DNA of 64,000 nt, taken from the NCBI RefSeq assembly GCF_017695955.1, contig NZ_JAAORO010000003.1, positions 186,001 to 250,000 on the forward strand. The letters run 5' to 3'. The DNA comes from Prochlorococcus marinus XMU1419 (lineage in GTDB: Bacteria > Cyanobacteriota > Cyanobacteriia > PCC-6307 > Cyanobiaceae). Position numbers and translations under genes: made by a program. Every line of letters begins with the position of its first letter. Position 1 is the stretch's first letter. Below are positions 35,408 through 43,749 of the stretch, in pieces. The notes beneath the pieces are model-generated. The model had not been told where the DNA came from and made no database searches. It saw only the letters and a program-made list of their open reading frames with translations.

Positions 35408-36623
35408 TCTCATCCCACCACTTAAACATGGAAATAAGAATTTGATTGCTTAGCTCCATTCCTTTTGGATCACTTAAATAGAATCTATTGCCCTTTCTAA
35501 CTAATAATCCACTTTCAATAAATACTTCCCATTCTTTAAGTAATTTCTTTAAGTTACTTTCTAATTTTTTGATTTCCCATTTTTGTTCTTTAAAAAATTT
35601 ATAGATATCTATACCCTCTTTAAGTCTCAGACCCAACATTATTTTTTCATCAAGTTCTTTATAGACAAACTCCTTATTAGTTAGGGATGAATTTAAATTA
35701 AGTTCATATTGTCTTATTACCCATTCCTTATACTCTTTGCTAACTCTTGGCCTAGTTAACTTTTCCCCCCAAGGCGAACTAGTTGAACCTTGACCAAAAC
35801 TCCACCAGCCTAAACCACTCCAATAAACTCTGTTATGTCTCGATTGATGTCCCGGAAGGCAATAGTTTGAGATTTCATATCTTGAATAACCTGAGTTTTT
35901 TAAAATTAAATTAGTTGATTCACTGTTTCTAAAAGCTTCTTCATCACTTGGGAGTTTTAATTGTCCTAAACTAACTAATTTTTTAAAAACAGTGCCATTT
36001 TCAATATTTAAATCGTAAATAGATAGATGAGGTGGTGAAAATGTTATTGCTTTTTTTAAGTCATCTTGCCATTCTTTAAATCCACTAAGTGGCAAGTTCT
36101 GAATTAAATCTAAACTCCAGCTTTTTATTAACCCAGAATCAAATTCTCTCTTCAACCATAAACAAGATTTTTCTGCATCTTCTTTAGAATGACGCCTTCC
36201 CGACTGTTGAAGTATCTGATTATTAAAACTTTGTACTCCTAGACTAAATCTATTAATCCCAGCATTTATGAATCCAAAAAGATCATCTTGAGTAAAACTT
36301 GCTGGATCAACCTCCATAGTGATTTCAGCACCATAGTCAATTCCATAATTTTCCCTAAAAAGATCAATTATTTCTTTGATTTGGGTTGGATCTAAAACTG
36401 ATGGTGTGCCACCTCCTACATAAATAGTCGATAGAGGTGATTTATGCTTAATTGACAATATTTCCTTATATAAAAATTGCAAATATTCTTGAACAGTTTT
36501 GCTTCCATAACCTTTTAAAGTTTCAACTTTGTTTCCTAATGGAATAACTGCAAAATCACAATAAAAACACCTTCTGTGGCAAAAAGGAATGTGCACATAA
36601 GCACTTCTTGGAAACTTATTCAT
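35400..36623 (-). CDS. hemW: HemW-like radical SAM protein (coproporphyrinogen oxidase-related)
   Basis: A 407-residue radical SAM protein with cluster motif C15-x3-C19-x2-C22 (FCHRRCFYCDF), YVGGGTPSVLDPTQ, EVDPASFTQDD, RFSLGVQSFNNQILQQSGRRH and WSLDLIQNLP. It starts directly at YVHIPFC and lacks the extra N-terminal residues needed for true HemN activity, so it is best called HemW, a heme chaperone, rather than an oxygen-independent coproporphyrinogen oxidase. Convergent overlap with panB; divergent from the PIN-TRAM gene. Confidence 0.88.
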   Translation of the reverse strand: MNKFPRSAYVHIPFCHRRCFYCDFAVIPLGNKVETLKGYGSKTVQEYLQFLYKEILSIKHKSPLSTIYVGGGTPSVLDPTQIKEIIDLFRENYGIDYGAEITMEVDPASFTQDDLFGFINAGINRFSLGVQSFNNQILQQSGRRHSKEDAEKSCLWLKREFDSGLIKSWSLDLIQNLPLSGFKEWQDDLKKAITFSPPHLSIYDLNIENGTVFKKLVSLGQLKLPSDEEAFRNSESTNLILKNSGYSRYEISNYCLPGHQSRHNRVYWSGLGWWSFGQGSTSSPWGEKLTRPRVSKEYKEWVIRQYELNLNSSLTNKEFVYKELDEKIMLGLRLKEGIDIYKFFKEQKWEIKKLESNLKKLLKEWEVFIESGLLVRKGNRFYLSDPKGMELSNQILISMFKWWDEIN

Positions 36624-36659
36624 AATATAGATTCATTTTTAAGCTTCAAAAACGTATTT

Positions 36660-36682
36660 AGGATCTAAAAAAATAAGATCCT
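36660..36682. repeat. hairpin between divergent hemW and PIN-TRAM genes
   Basis: A perfect 7-bp inverted repeat, AGGATCT and AGATCCT, around a 9-nt A-rich loop, placed 37 bp before each neighbouring start. As both genes are transcribed away from it, it is not a terminator; it could be an operator-like palindrome or a leader hairpin. Confidence 0.45.
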
Positions 36683-36719
36683 TATTTACTCAATTAATAA
36701 ATCCTAGTAGATTATAGAT

Positions 36720-37829
36720 ATGACAGATATCATAGTATTAATTTTATTTGTATTGTCTGGGGCTGCTTCAGGATGGCTTGGTGTTGATTTATTGCCAGTA
36801 GACATACTCAAACAGGTATCTAATGTTGAAGGTTTTAGAATTGTTTTAGCAATAATTGGTTTTTTTGTAGGATTAGCAGCTGGTTTTGTATTTCTTCAAC
36901 TTAGAAAGACGTTTCTTGATCAAATAAGAACGATGCCTACGGACTTACTAATAAGTAGATCCGTTGGATTAATATTAGGATTACTTGTTGCGAATCTCCT
37001 ACTTGCACCAATACTATTAATTCCCTTCCCTAGAGAGGTTTTTTTCGCAAAACCCTTAGCAGCTATATTAAGCAACATTTTCTTTGGTGTGCTTGGTTAT
37101 AAGTTGGCAGATACCCATGGAAGGACATTATTGAGATTATTTAATCCAAATAATACTGATGCATATCTAGTTAATGAAGGTATCCTCCCTGCTGCAAGTC
37201 CAAAAATTCTAGATACCAGTGTAATTATTGATGGAAGAATAAATGGCCTATTAAGTTGCGGATTATTGGAAGGGCAATTAATTGTTGCTCAAAGTGTAAT
37301 TGACGAATTACAAACTTTAGCTGACTCAAGCAGTAATGAAAAAAGGTCGAAAGGCAGAAGAGGTCTTAAGTTATTAAAAGAATTAAGAGAGTCATATGGA
37401 AGAAGACTTGTAATAAACCCAACAAAGTATGAAGGTAAAGGGGTAGATGAAAAACTCTTGAAGATTACTGAGGATATGACAGGAACTTTAATAACAGCTG
37501 ATTATAATCTTTCTCAGATTGCTGAAGTTAAAGAATTAAAAGTTATGAATTTGAGTGATTTGGTTATTGCTTTAAGGCCAGAAGTACAACCAGGAGAATC
37601 ACTTAATATAAAAATTGTCAGAGAAGGCAAAGAAAAAATGCAAGGTATTGGATATCTGGATGACGGAACAATGGTTGTTATTGATGAGGCAAAGAATTTT
37701 GTAGGAAGCAGATTAGATATTGTCATAACAGGAGCATTACAAACTCCCACTGGAAGAATGGTCTTTGGAAAACTAATAAATAATCCTGAGTCAAACAAAT
37801 CTTTTAAATCACCAGCGACACAGGGCTAA
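36720..37829 (+). CDS. membrane protein with PIN and TRAM domains (YacL-like)
   Basis: A 369-residue protein. Four hydrophobic segments fill about residues 1-130 (IIVLILFVLSGAASGWLGV, IVLAIIGFFVGLAAGFVFL, SVGLILGLLVANLLLAPIL and AAILSNIFFGVLGY). A PIN nuclease domain follows (KILDTSVIIDGRING with two acidic metal ligands; VIDELQTLAD; later TLITADYNLSQIA, NLSDL), then a TRAM RNA-binding domain (GIGYLDDGTMVVIDEAKNFVG ... VITGALQTPTGRMVFG). Homologues in cyanobacteria, chloroplast relatives and Bacillus YacL are membrane-linked; RNA-cleaving activity is expected from the intact acidic residues but the target is unknown. Confidence 0.88.
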   Translation: MTDIIVLILFVLSGAASGWLGVDLLPVDILKQVSNVEGFRIVLAIIGFFVGLAAGFVFLQLRKTFLDQIRTMPTDLLISRSVGLILGLLVANLLLAPILLIPFPREVFFAKPLAAILSNIFFGVLGYKLADTHGRTLLRLFNPNNTDAYLVNEGILPAASPKILDTSVIIDGRINGLLSCGLLEGQLIVAQSVIDELQTLADSSSNEKRSKGRRGLKLLKELRESYGRRLVINPTKYEGKGVDEKLLKITEDMTGTLITADYNLSQIAEVKELKVMNLSDLVIALRPEVQPGESLNIKIVREGKEKMQGIGYLDDGTMVVIDEAKNFVGSRLDIVITGALQTPTGRMVFGKLINNPESNKSFKSPATQG

Positions 37830-37869
37830 ATCTAGCTAGAATCAGTTCAATCTTAATTTTGTGATACAT

Positions 37870-38532
37870 ATGACTGTATCTGCTCCTTATTATGGCGAAA
37901 ACACCGTTATGAGGACCCCGCCACCTGATCTTCCCTCTCTTTTACTTAAAGAGCGAATTGTTTATCTTGGTTTACCATTATTTTCAGATGATGATGCGAA
38001 AAGACAACTAGGAATGGATGTTACTGAGCTAATCATTGCTCAACTTCTTTATCTAGAGTTTGAGGATCCAGAAAAACCAATCTATTTCTACATCAATTCA
38101 ACAGGAACAAGTTGGTACACTGGTGACGCCGTTGGTTTTGAAACAGAAGCTTTCGCTATCTGCGACACAATAAGCTATATCAAGCCTCCAGTACACACAA
38201 TATGTATCGGACAAGCAATGGGGACTGCTGCAGTTATCCTTTCATCTGGCACTAAGGGACAAAGGGCGGCCCTTCCACATGCTTCTATTGTTTTACATCA
38301 ACCTATAAGTGGTGCAAGAGGCCAAGCAACTGATATCCAAATAAGAGCTGAGGAAGTTTTGAAAAATAAAAAATCAATGCTGGAGATTCTATCTCGTAAT
38401 ACTGGAAAGACTATCGAAGAACTCTCAAAAGACTCTGATAGGATGAGTTATCTCAATCCCGAAGAAGCTCTAGATTATGGAGTTATCGATAGAATACTCA
38501 CAAGTCAAAAAGATCTACCAAATAAAATTTAA
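37870..38532 (+). CDS. clpR: ClpR, inactive Clp protease proteolytic-core subunit
   Basis: A 220-residue ClpP paralogue. The fold motifs are intact ([39 protein letters not shown]), but the nucleophile Ser of GxxASMG is Gly118 in [11 protein letters not shown] and the catalytic Asp position (DRDYFLS in ClpP) is Met in DRMSYLN; only His143 remains. It therefore structures the mixed ClpP3/ClpR ring of cyanobacteria rather than cleaving. ATG 37870 is chosen over GTG 37861 because MTVSAPYYG is the customary start. It is 26 bp upstream of clpP. Confidence 0.95.
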   Translation: MTVSAPYYGENTVMRTPPPDLPSLLLKERIVYLGLPLFSDDDAKRQLGMDVTELIIAQLLYLEFEDPEKPIYFYINSTGTSWYTGDAVGFETEAFAICDTISYIKPPVHTICIGQAMGTAAVILSSGTKGQRAALPHASIVLHQPISGARGQATDIQIRAEEVLKNKKSMLEILSRNTGKTIEELSKDSDRMSYLNPEEALDYGVIDRILTSQKDLPNKI

Positions 38533-38558
38533 CTCTCACAAACAATTACTTTAAAATT

Positions 38559-39170
38559 ATGCCAATAGGAACTCCAAGCGTGCCTTACAGACTTCCAGGA
38601 AGTCAATACGAAAGGTGGGTTGACATATATACAAGACTAGGTGTTGAAAGAATTCTTTTTCTTGGTCAGGAAGTCAATGATGGTATTGCTAATAGCCTTG
38701 TTGCACAAATGCTTTATCTAGATTCTGATGATAATTCCAAACCTATCTATCTATATATAAATAGTCCAGGCGGATCAGTGACCGCTGGCTTGGCTATATA
38801 TGACACTATCAAATACGTAAAAAGTGATGTAGTAACAATCTGCGTAGGCCTCGCAGCCTCAATGGGAGCGTTCCTATTAGCTGCTGGCACAAAAGGTAAA
38901 AGAGTTGCTTTGCCTCATAGCAGAATAATGATTCATCAACCTCTAGGAGGAACTTCTCAACGTCAAGCAAGTGATATTGAAATAGAAGCTAAGGAGATTT
39001 TAAGAATTAAAGATATGTTAAATATGTCTATGGCAGATATGACAGGCCAATCATTTGAGAAAATTGAAAAGGATACTGATAGAGATTATTTTCTAAGTGC
39101 GGAAGAAGCAAAAAACTATGGATTGATCGATAGAGTAATCACACATCCAAGCGAAGCAAATCAGTCTTAA
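38559..39170 (+). CDS. clpP: ATP-dependent Clp protease proteolytic subunit (ClpP3 type)
   Basis: A 203-residue serine protease subunit with complete triad: Ser101 ([11 protein letters not shown]), His126 (MIHQP) and Asp176 (DRDYFLS). The handle helix includes [17 protein letters not shown]. With ClpR it forms the essential photosynthetic-type core that works with ClpC. Pairing as clpR-clpP is conserved in cyanobacteria. Confidence 0.97.
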   Translation: MPIGTPSVPYRLPGSQYERWVDIYTRLGVERILFLGQEVNDGIANSLVAQMLYLDSDDNSKPIYLYINSPGGSVTAGLAIYDTIKYVKSDVVTICVGLAASMGAFLLAAGTKGKRVALPHSRIMIHQPLGGTSQRQASDIEIEAKEILRIKDMLNMSMADMTGQSFEKIEKDTDRDYFLSAEEAKNYGLIDRVITHPSEANQS

Positions 39171-39280
39171 ATTTTCTAAATAAATATTTTAATTTTAATT
39201 TTTAAATTAATAATTTTTTGGTTTATTTACACCTTTAATGTCTAAAATATTAATTATCAAATGCAAAGAAGCTACAACTA

Positions 39281-40270
39281 ATGACCCAACTCTTTTACGA
39301 CAAAGATGCAGATCTAAGTCTTTTAAATAATAAAACAATAGCGATTATTGGATATGGTTCACAAGGTCATGCACATGCCCTAAACCTTAAAGATAGCGGT
39401 ATGGATGTAATTGTTGGATTATATAAAGGAAGTAAGTCTGAAAGCAAAGCTATTAGCGATGGTCTACAAGTATTTAACGTTTCTAAAGCTTGCGAAAAAG
39501 CAGACTGGATTATGATTCTCCTCCCAGATGAGTTTCAGAAAAATGTTTACCTTAATGAAATAGAACCAAATTTAAAAGAAGGAAAGATATTAAGTTTTGC
39601 TCATGGCTTCAATATAAGATTCGGACTTATCAAACCTCCTAGTTTTGTGGATGTTGTAATGATTGCTCCAAAAGGACCTGGACACACTGTTCGTTGGGAA
39701 TATCAGAATGGACAAGGAGTTCCAGCATTATTTGCAGTAGAACAGGATTCTTCCGGAAATGCAAGATCATTGGCGATGGCTTACGCTAAAGGGATTGGCG
39801 GAACGAGAGCTGGGATTCTTGAAACAAACTTCAAAGAAGAAACAGAAACCGATTTATTTGGAGAACAAGCGGTTTTGTGCGGAGGATTATCAGAACTTGT
39901 CAAATCAGGCTTCGAAACTCTTGTAGAGGCAGGCTATCAGCCCGAACTTGCTTACTTCGAATGCTTACATGAAGTTAAACTTATAGTTGACTTAATGGTC
40001 AAGGGAGGCCTATCTCAAATGAGAGATTCCATTTCAAATACTGCAGAATATGGAGATTATGTAAGTGGTAAAAGACTCATCAATAGTGATACAAAGAAAG
40101 AAATGCAGAAAATTCTGAAGGATATTCAAGATGGAACTTTCGCTAAGAATTTTGTTGAAGAATGCGATAAAAACAAACCCTTAATGACAAAATTAAGAGA
40201 AGAGAACTCAAAACATGAAATTGAGAAAGTGGGTAAAGGTCTGCGCTCGATGTTCAGTTGGCTGAAATAA
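39281..40270 (+). CDS. ilvC: ketol-acid reductoisomerase (class I)
   Basis: A 329-residue NADPH enzyme of branched-chain amino-acid synthesis. The nucleotide site is [16 protein letters not shown] (21-36); [21 protein letters not shown] (about 131-151) and the metal-binding [14 protein letters not shown] (about 190-203) and [14 protein letters not shown] helices are present. Length fits the short class I form. A 110-bp AT-rich spacer precedes it, so it probably has its own promoter. Its end overlaps cobD by 13 bp. Confidence 0.97.
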   Translation: MTQLFYDKDADLSLLNNKTIAIIGYGSQGHAHALNLKDSGMDVIVGLYKGSKSESKAISDGLQVFNVSKACEKADWIMILLPDEFQKNVYLNEIEPNLKEGKILSFAHGFNIRFGLIKPPSFVDVVMIAPKGPGHTVRWEYQNGQGVPALFAVEQDSSGNARSLAMAYAKGIGGTRAGILETNFKEETETDLFGEQAVLCGGLSELVKSGFETLVEAGYQPELAYFECLHEVKLIVDLMVKGGLSQMRDSISNTAEYGDYVSGKRLINSDTKKEMQKILKDIQDGTFAKNFVEECDKNKPLMTKLREENSKHEIEKVGKGLRSMFSWLK

Positions 40271-41283
40271 ATTTATTTTTACTATTTCTTGGATCGATTG
40301 GTTTTGATTTATTGATCGGTGATCCAAGATTCTTAATACACCCTGTTCAAGTAATTGGCTTTTACATAAAAAAAATATCTGATTACCTGATAAATAATTT
40401 TGGAGAAAATAAAAAAATATTGTTTTGGGGTGGTTTCTCCGTAGCTATATCCACTATTGGAATGAGTTTTGGTTTAGGAAAATTGATAGAACTAAGTTAT
40501 TTGCAATCAAGAAATCATTTTTTTGTTGGATTGTTAATTTTTTTTGGGCTTTCAAGTTGTATCGCTACAAAGGGACTTATTTCAAGTGTGAAAGAGATTG
40601 CGGAGCTAATAGAACGCAAGGAAATTAATATCCAAAATAAGAAAATAATCAAAGATAAGGTACAAAGAATAGTGAGTAGGGATGTAAGTTCATCTTCTAT
40701 AAAACATCTCTTGAGATCAAGTACAGAGAGCCTTACCGAAAATTCTGTTGATGGAATATTTGGGCCATTATTTTGGATTTTTATTGGAATTATTTCTATG
40801 AAGTTTTCAATTTTTCTACCAGGACCTTTGTCACTTGGTTTTTCTTATAAAGCCATAAGCACTTTAGATTCAATGATAGGTTACAAATATGATTATTTTA
40901 GATATTTGGGTTATTTCAGTGCAAAAATCGAAGATATTTTTACGTTTTTTCCTTCAAGATTAGTTTTAATCACGTTACCTTTAGTTAGCTCCAAAGTTAA
41001 TGAGTATGGATCAATCATAAAAAAAAGTTATCTTGATGGTAAAAAATATGATTCGCCTAATTCTGGGATTTCAGAAGCTATATTTGCCTATATTTCCGGA
41101 ATTAAATTGGGAGGTAAAAGTAAATATAAAAATGAAATTATTGAAAAGCCATTAATTAATAAGACTGGAGATAATTGCACTGAAGAAAAAATCAAATTAA
41201 TTTGTCAATTAATTTTGAGATTACAATTTTTATGGATAATAATTTTTTCCTTAATTTTTTTTATAATCTCGAGTTTAATTTAA
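40258..41283 (+). CDS. cobD: cobalamin biosynthesis protein CobD/CbiB
   Basis: A 341-residue membrane protein that attaches aminopropanol to adenosylcobyric acid. The start [23 protein letters not shown] is diagnostic of Cbi[33 protein letters not shown] carries the SLTENxxDG signature; later [25 protein letters not shown] and [20 protein letters not shown] match. Four to five membrane segments. Start TTG within the 3' end of ilvC. Its presence fits the de novo (pseudo)cobalamin pathway of Prochlorococcus. Confidence 0.95.
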   Translation: MAEINLFLLFLGSIGFDLLIGDPRFLIHPVQVIGFYIKKISDYLINNFGENKKILFWGGFSVAISTIGMSFGLGKLIELSYLQSRNHFFVGLLIFFGLSSCIATKGLISSVKEIAELIERKEINIQNKKIIKDKVQRIVSRDVSSSSIKHLLRSSTESLTENSVDGIFGPLFWIFIGIISMKFSIFLPGPLSLGFSYKAISTLDSMIGYKYDYFRYLGYFSAKIEDIFTFFPSRLVLITLPLVSSKVNEYGSIIKKSYLDGKKYDSPNSGISEAIFAYISGIKLGGKSKYKNEIIEKPLINKTGDNCTEEKIKLICQLILRLQFLWIIIFSLIFFIISSLI

Positions 41284-41326
41284 TAATAAATTAATTTAAA
41301 AATTATTAGAATAAATCTAAAAATCA

Positions 41327-41572
41327 ATGCAAGAAAAAGTCTCTCCAATGGAAAACCAAAATGATGGATCTACTAATACATCTTCAAGTGATAATGAATA
41401 CTCAAAATGGGTAGACAATCAGGGGGACGAAGTAAAGAATGTTTTTGGATTCAATAGCAGCGCCGAGCTTGTGAATGGTAGAGCAGCTATGATTGGATTC
41501 TTAATGCTTATATTAACCGAGTTGGTTTTTAGCGGCAGGCCTGTGACTTCTTCAATTTTTGGTATTAATTAA
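41327..41572 (+). CDS. hli: high-light-inducible protein (Hli/Scp)
   Basis: An 81-residue one-helix relative of LHC proteins. The chlorophyll-binding helix is ELVNGRAAMIGFLMLILTE (47-65), with Glu47, Asn50 and Arg52 as the expected ligands/ion pair. A long polar N-terminus (rich in Ser, Asn, Asp) precedes it, so it is a multi-residue-leader type rather than a minimal Hli. A second ATG at 41348 could be the true start. Hli proteins protect photosystems under high light and other stress. Confidence 0.93.
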   Translation: MQEKVSPMENQNDGSTNTSSSDNEYSKWVDNQGDEVKNVFGFNSSAELVNGRAAMIGFLMLILTELVFSGRPVTSSIFGIN

Positions 41573-41574
41573 AA

Positions 41575-41787
41575 ATGGAAGAAAAAAAACCTAATCCAAT
41601 AAAAGCAATCCTATACATATCTGTATGGGTAATAATTTGGGGAACATTAGGCTCTTTCATTGATTATCCTCTGTATAAAAATAAAATTTACTTAGAAGGA
41701 AGTATATATCAGTATCTTACTTTCACAATTACAGCGATAATATCAATAATAAGTGCAAAGTTTTTTTATAAAAAATTTGAATTATAA
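41575..41787 (+). CDS. small two-helix membrane protein, unknown
   Basis: A 70-residue protein starting 2 bp after the hli stop, so almost certainly co-transcribed. Two hydrophobic spans are visible, about residues 11-27 (AILYISVWVIIWGTLGS) and 46-63 (LTFTITAIISIISAKFF), joined by a Tyr/Lys-rich loop (YPLYKNKIYLEGSIYQ). I cannot assign a family. Linkage to hli suggests a thylakoid or stress-response membrane role, which is inference. Its last 6 bp overlap the convergent gene. Confidence 0.7.
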   Translation: MEEKKPNPIKAILYISVWVIIWGTLGSFIDYPLYKNKIYLEGSIYQYLTFTITAIISIISAKFFYKKFEL

Positions 41788-42039
41788 AAATTTGTACCTA
41801 AATTTCTTAATAATTTTTGCTTGCTCTTTTTTGTCATTTGATTCGTATAGTATCCACTGATGTGTCTCAGTATCATGATCACAACCATAATTTCCAGATA
41901 TGTTATCGTAACTTGAAAGATATGAATGACAATTTTGGTCTGCCTCAAAAGCAGAGTCATAACCTGTGAGAAAGTATATTAAAAAGAGAAGTATTACTAA
42001 CAAAAAAAATACTTGGAAAACTAAATTTACTACCTTCAT
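41782..42039 (-). CDS. small membrane-anchored protein with a Cys pair, unknown
   Basis: An 85-residue protein with an N-terminal membrane anchor (VFQVFFLLVILLFLIYFLTG, about 7-26) and a short exported-looking domain: ADQNCHSYLSSYDNISGNYGCDHDTETHQWILYE. The two cysteines (37 and 53) could form a disulfide outside the cytoplasm. The C-terminal end is basic (KIIKKFRYKFL). No family recognised. Overlaps the neighbouring gene by 6 bp at the 3' end. Confidence 0.65.
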   Translation of the reverse strand: MKVVNLVFQVFFLLVILLFLIYFLTGYDSAFEADQNCHSYLSSYDNISGNYGCDHDTETHQWILYESNDKKEQAKIIKKFRYKFL

Positions 42040-42095
42040 AAGATATTCTAAAATTTTAATATATCATTTAAAAAATTTTTTCGATCTAAAAATAT

Positions 42096-42341
42096 TTAAC
42101 GACCAACATTAAAAACAAAGTCATGAAATTCTTGATTCTTTAAGTAAAGGATGACTAGCAATATTAAAATCAAATTTAAGCCTAATACTATTGATCCAAA
42201 AATATTTATTTGTTTTTTACCTGGCAAAGTATAAGTAAATTTCTTGCCTTTAAGAAAAGCTGCTAAGCCTTTTTTTTCTTTTTTTGATTCTTTTATTTCA
42301 GCATCATTTTTTACTTCATTATCAGAGAAACCTTTTACCAT
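42096..42341 (-). CDS. small single-pass membrane protein, unknown
   Basis: An 81-residue protein: charged N-terminal half (KNDAEIKESKKEKKGLAAF, KGKKF), one hydrophobic helix (IFGSIVLGLNLILILLVILYL, about 47-67) and a short C-terminus. The design is like small cyanobacterial regulators of membrane complexes, but no motif identifies it. One of a run of four small unknown membrane or exported proteins following hli. Confidence 0.65.
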   Translation of the reverse strand: MVKGFSDNEVKNDAEIKESKKEKKGLAAFLKGKKFTYTLPGKKQINIFGSIVLGLNLILILLVILYLKNQEFHDFVFNVGR

Positions 42342-42395
42342 TAATACTTAAAATCCAAATTTATAATATTCCAAAAAAATAAAATTTTTTAATAA

Positions 42396-42725
42396 TTAAC
42401 AATTTTTAATCACATATGGGATCGTAAATGAAATTCTTTCATTTGAGAAATTTTTTAAAAAATAAGCTTCTATAATTGCTGACTGCATCCCCAATAAACT
42501 TGATTGACATTTGAATCTATTTTGGTCAAATACAAGTAATTGCAGTTTTTCTATTTCAAATATTAACTCTTTACAAACTTGGGCTTGATAATCTCTAATA
42601 CAATAACTTGCTTCCTTAAAAATCTTGGACTTTGTTGGAATTGTTTCTGCCATAACAAAACCAGATAAGAACAAAAAATTTAGGGAAAGAATAGTTAAAC
42701 ATTTCATCACATATAAAGACTTCAA
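42396..42725 (-). CDS. exported small cysteine-containing protein, unknown
   Basis: A 109-residue protein with a signal peptide (hydrophobic core LTILSLNFLFLSGFVMA, likely cleavage after VMA at about residue 26). The mature part has four cysteines (ASYCIRDYQAQVCKELIFEIE, RFKCQSS and the C-terminal NC), which could make two disulfides in the periplasm. The helix-rich pattern is not one I can name. Start could be the internal Met at residue 7 (MKCLTIL). Confidence 0.65.
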   Translation of the reverse strand: MKSLYVMKCLTILSLNFLFLSGFVMAETIPTKSKIFKEASYCIRDYQAQVCKELIFEIEKLQLLVFDQNRFKCQSSLLGMQSAIIEAYFLKNFSNERISFTIPYVIKNC

Positions 42726-42792
42726 AATTTGGGATACTTGGTTAAGAGTTTTGAAAATTCAACTAATATAATTCTATTGAGATTTTAAAAAA

Positions 42793-42817
42793 AAAGATGC
42801 CCTAAAAGAGCACCTTT
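42793..42817 (-). terminator. rho-independent terminator of the HU gene
   Basis: On the minus strand AAAGGTGCTC pairs with GGGCATCTTT (10 bp with two G-T pairs) around loop TTTTA and is followed by a run of T. It lies 30 bp after the HU stop. Confidence 0.8.
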
Positions 42818-42846
42818 GCATTTAAGGAAGAAATAGACTAAAAAGA

Positions 42847-43122
42847 TTAACCTTGAACTCTATCCTTAAAAAGTTTACCTGCTGAGAATGTTGGAACTCT
42901 TTTAGCAGGAATTGCTATTTTTTCGCCTGTCTTAGGGTTTAATCCCTGTCTTGCAGAACGATCTCTTGGCTCGAAAGAACCAAATCCTAGTATGGAGACT
43001 TTTTTGCCTTCCACTACTGAATCAACAATAGTTTCAATAGCTGCATCAACAACTAAAGAAACATCCGTTTTTGTGAGCTCTGTACGAGCAGCAACAAGAT
43101 TTACTAAATCAGCTTTGTTCAT
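42847..43122 (-). CDS. hup: nucleoid-associated protein HU
   Basis: A 91-residue histone-like DNA-bending protein. MNKADLVNLVAARTELTKTD opens the dimerisation helices, GFGSFEPRDRSARQGLNPKTGEKI is the diagnostic beta-arm signature, and PAKRVPTFSAGKLFKDRV closes it. The frame is open nine codons further upstream, but MNKADL is the normal HU start. A strong terminator follows. The single HU of such small genomes compacts the chromosome. Confidence 0.97.
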   Translation of the reverse strand: MNKADLVNLVAARTELTKTDVSLVVDAAIETIVDSVVEGKKVSILGFGSFEPRDRSARQGLNPKTGEKIAIPAKRVPTFSAGKLFKDRVQG

Positions 43123-43749
43123 TGAATTGTTTGTAAAGCAGAGATTCAAAAGACATGAGTTTTAATCAAGTCAAAAAAACCTCGAACTTGCACATCATAT
43201 GGAGCAAATACGAATACGGCAACCGAAAATGCCGGCGGCGCAAAGCTTTATACAAATTTTAGGGACATTTTTATCGCAATTATTTATTTTTTTGCCGCAA
43301 ATTTTTCTTATTTTTAAAAAAACTTCTTTAACCAGCAAACACCTAAACCCATTGGCAGCACTGGACTTATCCTTAAGTAACCTAACTTCATTCATCAAAG
43401 GGAATAATTTCAAAGGGCAATTAAATTAAGAATTTGCTCTTTATATTATGTTTTATTAATTTTCAGATATATTTCCTTCTCATCACATGAAACAGCATAA
43501 TTTGTATTTTGAAATCAAGAAAAATCTAGTTAAATCAATATTAAACTTTCTCTCTAAATCGTTTTATGGACTGAGCAAAAGGATGGATGATTTGTAATTA
43601 TTTAGAAAATTAATACTCTAAAAGTCCCTATCAAGTTGATTAGTTAAACCTTAAATTTAAGTTTTTTTTTTGATTTTGCATCTATTATTCAAATATCAGT
43701 AATTCAAATGATTTATCTCTATATTTAACTAATCAATGATAAGGATAAA
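43123..43749. other. 627-bp spacer between HU and the isoamylase gene, no supported gene
   Basis: I find no convincing coding region. Two frames exist (43199-43429 plus, 43195-43413 minus) that overlap each other and neither has homologous-looking content or typical codon use. A short GC-rich patch at about 43216-43246 (CAACCGAAAATGCCGGCGG and following) stands out from the AT-rich surroundings and might belong to the HU promoter region or a small RNA. An AT-only palindrome (CTTAAATTTAAG, 43650-43661) followed by ten T could end a short plus-strand transcript. The rest holds the divergent promoters. Confidence 0.6.

Noticed and set aside
43123-43149. Nine-residue upstream extension of HU
   Set aside because: MNKADLVNLV is the conserved HU start; the extension is not.
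41327-43149. Possible genomic island or prophage remnant around hli and the small genes
   Set aside because: No integrase, transposase, repeats or attachment-like duplication seen, and base composition is the same as the flanks.
43199-43429. 76-aa plus-strand frame and overlapping 72-aa minus-strand frame in the HU-isoamylase spacer
   Set aside because: They overlap each other, have atypical codons (CGA, CGG, CCG, GCG runs in the plus frame) and no recognisable motif or ribosome binding site.
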